This document shows positions 58,703-64,000 of a DNA stretch of 64,000 nucleotides, piece after piece. Under the pieces are notes generated by a model that worked only from the letters and a program-made list of their open reading frames with translations, made no database searches and had not been told where the DNA came from. Position numbers and translations under genes: made by a program. The first letter of the stretch is position 1, and the number at the start of each line of letters is the position of its first letter. The stretch covers positions 12,834,001 to 12,898,000 of the forward strand of contig CM065309.1 in the NCBI GenBank assembly GCA_033032175.1. The letters are read 5' to 3'. Source of the DNA: Saturnia japonica (taxonomy: Eukaryota > Arthropoda > Insecta > Lepidoptera > Saturniidae).

Positions 58703-59950
58703 AGATCTGACTACACTGTTAGCCTTAGGGGCCCTAAAGCCGCTGCGGCTTTGACAGCTTCACCGGACTTGGGGGCGAGCGCAGAGCGCACTCAACCGCG
58801 AAAGTTATTAAGACGACTCGCACGAGGGTGCCAAAGTGGCTGGACCTCGGCTCGGGCGGTCGTCGCGTTCGCAAATAAGTCGCGATCTAATCGAATCCCT
58901 ACACCTACGATTCGAGCTAACTAAAATATACACATAGGCACGCTCCCTTCCTCCTGGGAGGAAGGAAGGAACCATGCGTATGTGCATTTAGTAAACGGAA
59001 ATGTTTTCTACACTAACTAGCGCAAAAAAAGAAAAAAAAAAGGTTCCTCACAGAACCTATGTACCTATGTGGTGTGCACGTGTGTGTGTTCATACGTGTG
59101 TAGTGATATATGTAGGTAGCTAAGTGATGCACGTATAGTGTCACTTGTATCGCGCAGGCGGTTGCCTGACCTAAGGGCTTCACGCCGAGGAAACGGACCT
59201 AGGCTTAGGTTACCGCTGGAGAGAGTGGACGTGGGGGGTGTGCGGGAGCGAAGTTTACCGCCCGTCCTCTGCGGAGAGAACGGTGGTTACGCGGGCGTGG
59301 GCGCTGGCACGCTCTGTTTGGAGAGACGGATGAGTAGTATTTATTCGCATTTTCGATGCGATCATCCGGGTCGATAAAAATATTGCGCGGCCGGCGTTTA
59401 TGCCGGGTGGTGGTGGGTACCGCGACATACGTAGCGGCTGTTTTAATTAGCGGGTTCGCGTAATTCGACGCGGTGTCGAAATAGGATCGGGAGAGCTGCT
59501 TAACGTAGGCATGAATCGCAGAAAGCTCCATATCTCTATGGAGATCTTCGCTTCGAATATACCTAGGAGCCCCGGTAAGACGATAAAGAAACCTATTCTG
59601 TATAACTTGTAGCCGTCTGAAATTTGACTCGGACATATGCGCGAACGCAGCGCAACTATATGTCAAGATCGATCGAATGCACATCTTGTAGAGCGTGAGC
59701 TTATGTCGCGTAGACATTTTACTCACCGAACACAACAGAGGATGCAACCGGCCCGGGATCCACGCGGCCCTGTTCCTAACTCTAGGGGTGTGAGGTCTAA
59801 AAGAGAGCCTACTACCTAGGGTTACACCTAGATATTTGGTCTCTCTCACAAAGGGAATCGGATTACCGTAGAGTTCAAGAGGTTTGAGCCTCCACGGCAA
59901 CCGTGACGAGTCCGCATCGAAAAGCATCGCGGCGCTCTTCGAGGATTTCT
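58703..59950 (-). mobile_element. Jockey-clade non-LTR retrotransposon, 5'-truncated
   Basis: From right to left on the minus strand: truncation at about 59950, reverse-transcriptase C-terminus (59927-59205), about 500 bp of 3' UTR, then a 3' end with the perfect 17-bp hairpin AAAGCCGCTGCGGCTTT (58736-58752) and an A-tail (AGATCTAAAAAAAA on that strand). This is the reference copy for the tails at 27993, 40850, 52793 and 56797. The break next to the family A copy at 59982 is the insertion edge. Confidence 0.9.
59205..59927 (-). CDS. Jockey reverse transcriptase, C-terminal 240 codons
   Basis: Open from the truncation edge to a stop, without frameshift. It begins within the last palm/thumb part of the reverse transcriptase with VRETKYLGVTLGSRLSFRPH. 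It continues MSTRHKLTLYKMCIRSILTY and ends with the Jockey-type tail (HKRRPRNIFIDPDDRIENAN). The catalytic YADD-type box, the endonuclease and ORF1 lie in the missing 5' part, so it cannot work. The Met at the start is internal; a few more codons (KSSKSAA) precede it before the truncation. The clade identity follows from the YLGVTL and RRPR..DPDD patterns. The open frame suggests a recent insertion. Confidence 0.88.
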   Translation of the reverse strand: MLFDADSSRLPWRLKPLELYGNPIPFVRETKYLGVTLGSRLSFRPHTPRVRNRAAWIPGRLHPLLCSVSKMSTRHKLTLYKMCIRSILTYSCAAFAHMSESNFRRLQVIQNRFLYRLTGAPRYIRSEDLHRDMELSAIHAYVKQLSRSYFDTASNYANPLIKTAATYVAVPTTTRHKRRPRNIFIDPDDRIENANKYYSSVSPNRACQRPRPRNHRSLRRGRAVNFAPAHPPRPLSPAVT

Positions 59951-59981
59951 AAAATTTTATTAACAATTTTATACACTACTA

Positions 59982-60340
59982 GCAGGGCCCCACGGCTCCG
60001 CACGCGTTCATTACGCGGTAGTTATTTTCATCCTGTAAATTTATTTTACTCATAAGTTTAGTAATTGACAATGCATATAACCTGTTAATTGAGTAACATG
60101 TACAAAATTCATCAAATTCGGTTAAGAATTTAAAAAAAAATACGATTTCTAAAAGTATTATCGACAATAATTCTTAAAGCTAATCAATTATGCAATGACT
60201 TAAGCTTCTCGTGTATAAAATATCATAAAACTAGTGAAGCCGTTTTTGAGTTCAATCCAGACGTTAAACAGACAGATTTTTTCTGTGACATTGTCGTGAT
60301 CAGTGTCTTATATATGACAGAAATAGGGAATTTAAGAAAT
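59982..60340 (+). repeat. Dispersed family A copy
   Basis: GCCCCACGGCTCCGCACGCG to GTGATCAGTGTCTTATATAT. Internal sub-blocks are fewer than in the 55752 copy. Confidence 0.65.
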
Positions 60341-60699
60341 TTGGTAAAAAATTACGTGTATGTATAATGACTTCACTTTACTTGACGGTAAGTGCTGTCA
60401 AGTACAAGAATATAACGGAGTACTAAGAGATGGACGTCTATCAACATTACTGAGCTACAAATATCATGATGAGTTCCTATAGATATAATTATTCTCATCT
60501 CGAAACATGATTCACCAAAGCGGATGTTCGTCATGGCGGATCTTGTCCTATGTGTACTGTGGTTTTGATCTAGTCACAAAAAAATGCCCTCACCTGTTAG
60601 TCCTGTCAATCTGATATTGTTATTATCCTATTCTTTGTACAGATGTACATACTTACAGCAGCATATGACACGAAAGTAAGGTATGCTTTTTTATCGTAT

Positions 60700-60830
60700 C
60701 ACGGCAAAGTGACTACACTGTGCCTGATGGTGAGCACCGTTTTAATCCAATAACATCGGCGACTTCCGTGGGATGCTTATGTCTCTCCAGTGTTATTCGC
60801 CACATTTTACACCCAAATGTTTTTCCGCCT
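60700..60830 (+). repeat. Dispersed family H copy
   Basis: GTGACTACACTGTGCCTGAT, GGTGAGCACCGTTTTAATCC and AATAACATCGGCGACTTCC parallel 11115-11250. Confidence 0.45.
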
Positions 60831-60989
60831 TACTTTACAATTATTGTTACCTAACAGTTATGTTACCTAACCGAAATAAAAGTAATAAACATTTCCAGAG
60901 AAAATACCTAAATATAATAAAATCAAAATAGTGTGGCGTTCATCATCACCTCCTTTTACTTATGTCATCTTCTCACTAACTGGTAGATC

Positions 60990-61240
60990 ATTTTCAATGA
61001 TGGGTCAGTGATAACATGTCCGAACACGGTGTCGATCGATGTTAGTTCGAATCCTTGCAATGAGCTCATACAACACATCGTGTCGCTACCACCCTAAAGT
61101 TAAAAATCTGTCACCAAGCACCTATAGGTGGGTTTCAAGCGTTTCAGCAGCTGAACTTGAGAGTCTAGTCCTCCGCTAGGCTCCTTATATCAGATGAGAT
61201 TGTAACCAAACGGTAAAGCCTGTGTGTATAAAGATTAAAA
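60990..61240 (+). mobile_element. SINE-1 copy, diverged
   Basis: The B-box-like TTAGTTCGAATCCTTGCAAT lies near 61040, then CTACCACCCTAAAGTTAAAA, TGTCACCAAGCACCTATAGG and CAGATGAGATTGTAACCA. The head is worn. A partial reverse copy may lie at about 61310-61600. Confidence 0.7.
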
Positions 61241-61817
61241 AACTAGCTCCTTCACAATACACGTTGATTTTTTTTATGGTATGAGTTAGGAAACAAACAT
61301 GCAGTCAACCTGATATTAAGTAAAAAAACCTATAATATTATGAGTATTTATTATATAGGTACATAAACTGTACACGTTAATCAATTAGCCTTCCTACCAG
61401 TCGATATGTTTATGAACGGTACCTATTTTTTAATACTTTAGCGTTGTACCAAAATCTATCCTGATATTAAGTAACAACGTAGCCTAGGGTGGTAATACAC
61501 TAAGCCTAAAAGGAGATCTGGCTCATTGGCTCTCTAGTCTAGTTGATGGAATTCATGTATAAATAGGTCAGTACTTGGCGACAGATTTTCAACTAAAGCT
61601 TGATAGAGAATAAAATGACTTTAGAGGATGCCCTACCGCTATGCAAAAACGTAAACCTGCATTGTGTCTGCTTATTTTTTAACCTGTCGTTCTACTACCC
61701 AGTGAACACATGACCTATATTTGACACCACTTACACATTACGTGTGTAAAATTTATATAAATATAACACATATGATGTGACTGTGATGTTAAACTAAAGT
61801 CACGTGTTTATTGAGTA

Positions 61818-62405
61818 TAAGCTGATACGTGCGACTTCGTCTGCGTATTATTGGATATACACAGACTGATCTCGAAACAGGACAAACTAAAAAAATCGCC
61901 GTTTTTGCGTGTTGAGTAACAAACATAGAAACTTTCCATTTATTGACATGACAACGTCTTATAATTCGATGGAGCCGGCTGCACGCACGAAAAAACATGA
62001 CTCATGCGGCGTTACCTCGCTCTGAGGCGTTCCATTTAAGGCTTGAAGTGCAAGCGAGAGCGCGGAACGAGCGACAAAGAGGCACAATCGGTCTCCGCGT
62101 TCGGCAGCGTTCGACATCTGTCTTGCATTGCATTAAAATGATACCATTCTATCAGTATTTTCTTATGACGTTGTCACGTTCAACTATCGTCAGTAAACCG
62201 ACTTTACAGACAACCGATTTTTTATATTTTTAGGATAACACTGGTTAAACTATGACTTTTACCGGGATAAAAAGTACCCTATGTTGTTATTCCAGGTCAT
62301 AGACTATCTGTGTGCCAAATTTCATTGAGATCTGTTAAGCCGTTTTAGCGTTATTGAGTAACAAACATCCAAATATACACACTTTCACATTTGTTATTAG
62401 TAGGA
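61818..62405 (+). repeat. Dispersed family C double unit, split by a nested element
   Basis: GATACGTGCGACTTCGTCTG opens the first unit. CCATTTAT at 61942 should run on to TATATTTTTAGGATAACACT at 62222 (compare 10125-10160). The second unit ends TTCACATTTGTTATTAGTAG. Confidence 0.65.
61943..62220. mobile_element. Nested inverted-repeat element (about 278 bp)
   Basis: Inserted in the family C unit above. The left end TTGACATGACAACGTCTTAT (61943-61962) pairs with TTATGACGTTGTCACGTTCA (62163-62182). The inside is GC-richer (GCTTGAAGTGCAAGCGAGAG, CGGAACGAGCGACAAAGAGG), which I recall from other lepidopteran genomes as a MITE. About 37 bp lie between the right inverted repeat and the host junction. 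A TTTAT on both sides is the probable target duplication. The open frame here (61997-62233) is incidental. Confidence 0.7.
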
Positions 62406-62689
62406 TCTACTTCGCTAAGCCTGAACTAATGTGTACAAATGTCGTTAATTCATGATTGTGTAGTGTGTTACGCATGAAATCTGAAAATTACCTTATAATC
62501 TTGTTCGTTTTTATGTATTGTTTTTGGTACCTATCGTTTAATAAACTACCTTTTATCGTATATAGTTTGTGTGATCATTAACATAGTCGTGCTGGATCTT
62601 ACTCAAATATGATCCTTCAATATTTCTTCATACATATTTCATTTCAACGTAAAGTAGGCAGTAGGTAAAGAAATTGTGCAGTTTTTTAG

Positions 62690-62990
62690 CTTTAGTTGCT
62701 AAAGAGTTAGAATTAGGATTCCTTCTGGAGATCGATTGACGAGGATTCGCATCCCTACAATAAGCCTGAGCTTTCGAAGAAAACTTCATGATGAAATCAT
62801 AGCATGGTGGTGCTATGATGATCGGGCATTTGTTAATACCCTCCTGCCTAGCTACCACCCTCAAGTTAAAAATTTGTCTCCAAGGTGTATTCCAACAACT
62901 GCACATGAGAGCCACTAGTATAAGTGTGTTAACATCATTGACCACATTGTCACTTAACGAGATTGTGTCCAAACGTTAATACATATAATT
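62690..62990 (+). mobile_element. SINE-1 copy, diverged
   Basis: GACGAGGATTCGCATCCCTA stands for the B-box, followed by AAGCCTGAGCTTTCGAAGAA, GCATGGTGGTGCTATGATGA, CTAGCTACCACCCTCAAGTT and CACTTAACGAGATTGTGTCC. Several short deletions. Confidence 0.75.
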
Positions 62991-63414
62991 AAATAAAGAA
63001 TAACTACCTAAGAATCGCATAGAGATTTTTAATCTTTGAAAACAAAAAACTGTTTACCGATATTCCTGTTAAATTAGCTTCCCTTCTAAAAATATCCACC
63101 CCTTACCAACGCTATGCTCGCACTGAAATCGATAATAAAACGGCTTACTGATCGAGATGCTGTGTGCGTAACCACTGATTATTCCATTTTGTATTCCAAA
63201 CTTCGGTTTCCACATTTCATTTGAGGATTATTTTGACGGATACTTTTACATTCAGGTACTTCATAACCTACTGCCTACCCTAATTAATATCGTAATATAA
63301 TTAGGTATATGATATTTGCAATAATCAACAAATAGGTATTCTTAGTTGTACGTCATATTATGGTTTATGATATGTTCGTAAAATTATCATCAAAGTAATT
63401 AAATAAATGTTTAT

Positions 63415-63685
63415 ACTAACTGTGCCCCACAGTTTCACCCGTGTTAATTTTATACGATAAACATTGCCAACCCACCCGTGTAGGCAATTTTTTATACTTC
63501 GTATAAAATTATCGTCATTTTTATGAGGAATAAATTTATTTTTCAAATCATAATACAGCCTATGTTACTCGCTGATACTATAGCTTTATATTGGTGAAAG
63601 AATTTTTAAAATCGGTCCAGTAGTATTTGAGTTTATCCATTACAAACAAAAAATCAAATCTTTCCTCTTTATAATATTAGTATAG
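63415..63685 (+). repeat. Dispersed family F, internally deleted copy
   Basis: AACTGTGCCCCACAGTTTCA and CCCGTGTTAATTTTATACGA open it. AAAATCGGTCCAGTAGTATT and CCTCTTTATAATATTAGTAT close it. The GC-rich middle has been lost. Confidence 0.6.
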
Positions 63686-63689
63686 ATTG

Positions 63690-64000
63690 ACAAATTGTTA
63701 TTGCACGCACAACTTTAGTTTGAATAAAAGCAGAAAGTTGAAATATTTATGTTCAAAAGAATAGAGGGTTAGGCTATATTAGACGTGCAATAAAATACCT
63801 AAAAAATTAAAAACACTTCCATATATATTTATTTACAGGGCATTAGTATGGGAGCTGGGTCAGTGTTTTAACGTACTCGGGTCATTGACATGAAGCACCA
63901 CGCGCATTTTGTTGTAAGAATTTGCACAACCCCTATGAGGGTAAAGTTAGTTAGGTTAACAAACCTATTCAAAACCAAACTCAGGATCCGCACTTATGTG
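63690..64000. other. Window end, no gene seen
   Basis: AT-rich sequence with a less AT-rich last 150 bp; no open frame or repeat that I can support. Confidence 0.4.

Noticed and set aside
62628..62972. Minus-strand 114-codon frame as a gene
   Set aside because: Antisense to a SINE-1 copy. No domain.
1..64000. CRISPR array, operon, phage or bacterial defence system
   Set aside because: The DNA is eukaryotic (introns, SINEs, LINEs, mariners). No regularly spaced identical repeats and no gene clusters were seen.

Overview
The window looks like 64 kb of lepidopteran (butterfly or moth) nuclear DNA. It is strongly AT-rich and split by introns. It is crowded with repeats of types I associate with Lepidoptera: RTE and Jockey non-LTR retrotransposon remnants, two mariner subfamilies, tRNA-derived SINEs and small inverted-repeat elements. 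Species cannot be named from sequence alone. There is no bacterial-style gene organisation, and most open reading frames here are chance frames or transposon remains.

Region 1-2.9 kb holds the only host gene I can name. It is the 3' end of a plus-strand Vestigial-like 4 / Tgi (Tondu-domain growth inhibitor) gene. Two coding exons (190-315 and 1520-1971) join in a consistent reading frame. The last exon carries three TEAD-binding Tondu motifs, one more than human VGLL4. A 3' UTR with a plausible poly(A) signal follows.

Region 3-20 kb is repeat-dominated: a decayed RTE reverse transcriptase (2990-3985), a 380-bp terminal-inverted-repeat (TIR) element (5135-5514), several dispersed families (labelled A to H in the entries), a SINE, and two mariner transposons of different subfamilies 0.74 kb apart (14785-16024 and 16764-18037). 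Both have recognisable TIRs, and in both the transposase frame is broken.

Region 20.4-20.7 kb is a GC-rich patch in AT-rich surroundings. It has a (GTCGC)n run, an ATG opening 16 codons and a strong splice donor, so it is a candidate promoter and first exon on the plus strand. From 21 to 48 kb I find repeats and AT-rich sequence, and no gene that I can defend.

Region 48-51 kb holds the most exon-like unexplained sequence: a 133-nt candidate internal exon (48479-48611) and a roughly 98% identical 300-bp tandem duplication (49966-50562) whose two copies keep the same acidic, Trp-rich 54-codon open frame.

Region 51.9-64 kb is nested repeats. It includes a truncated Jockey element with a 240-codon reverse-transcriptase C-terminus (58703-59950), a second copy of the TIR element (57551-57933), a 76-bp Jockey tail with a perfect 11-bp target duplication (56797-56872), a candidate terminal exon (58479-58635), and SINEs. 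If the exon candidates at 20.6, 48.5, 50 and 58.6 kb are real, some may belong to one long plus-strand gene. The phases do not prove this, and the 48.6 to 58.5 kb junction does not fit directly.
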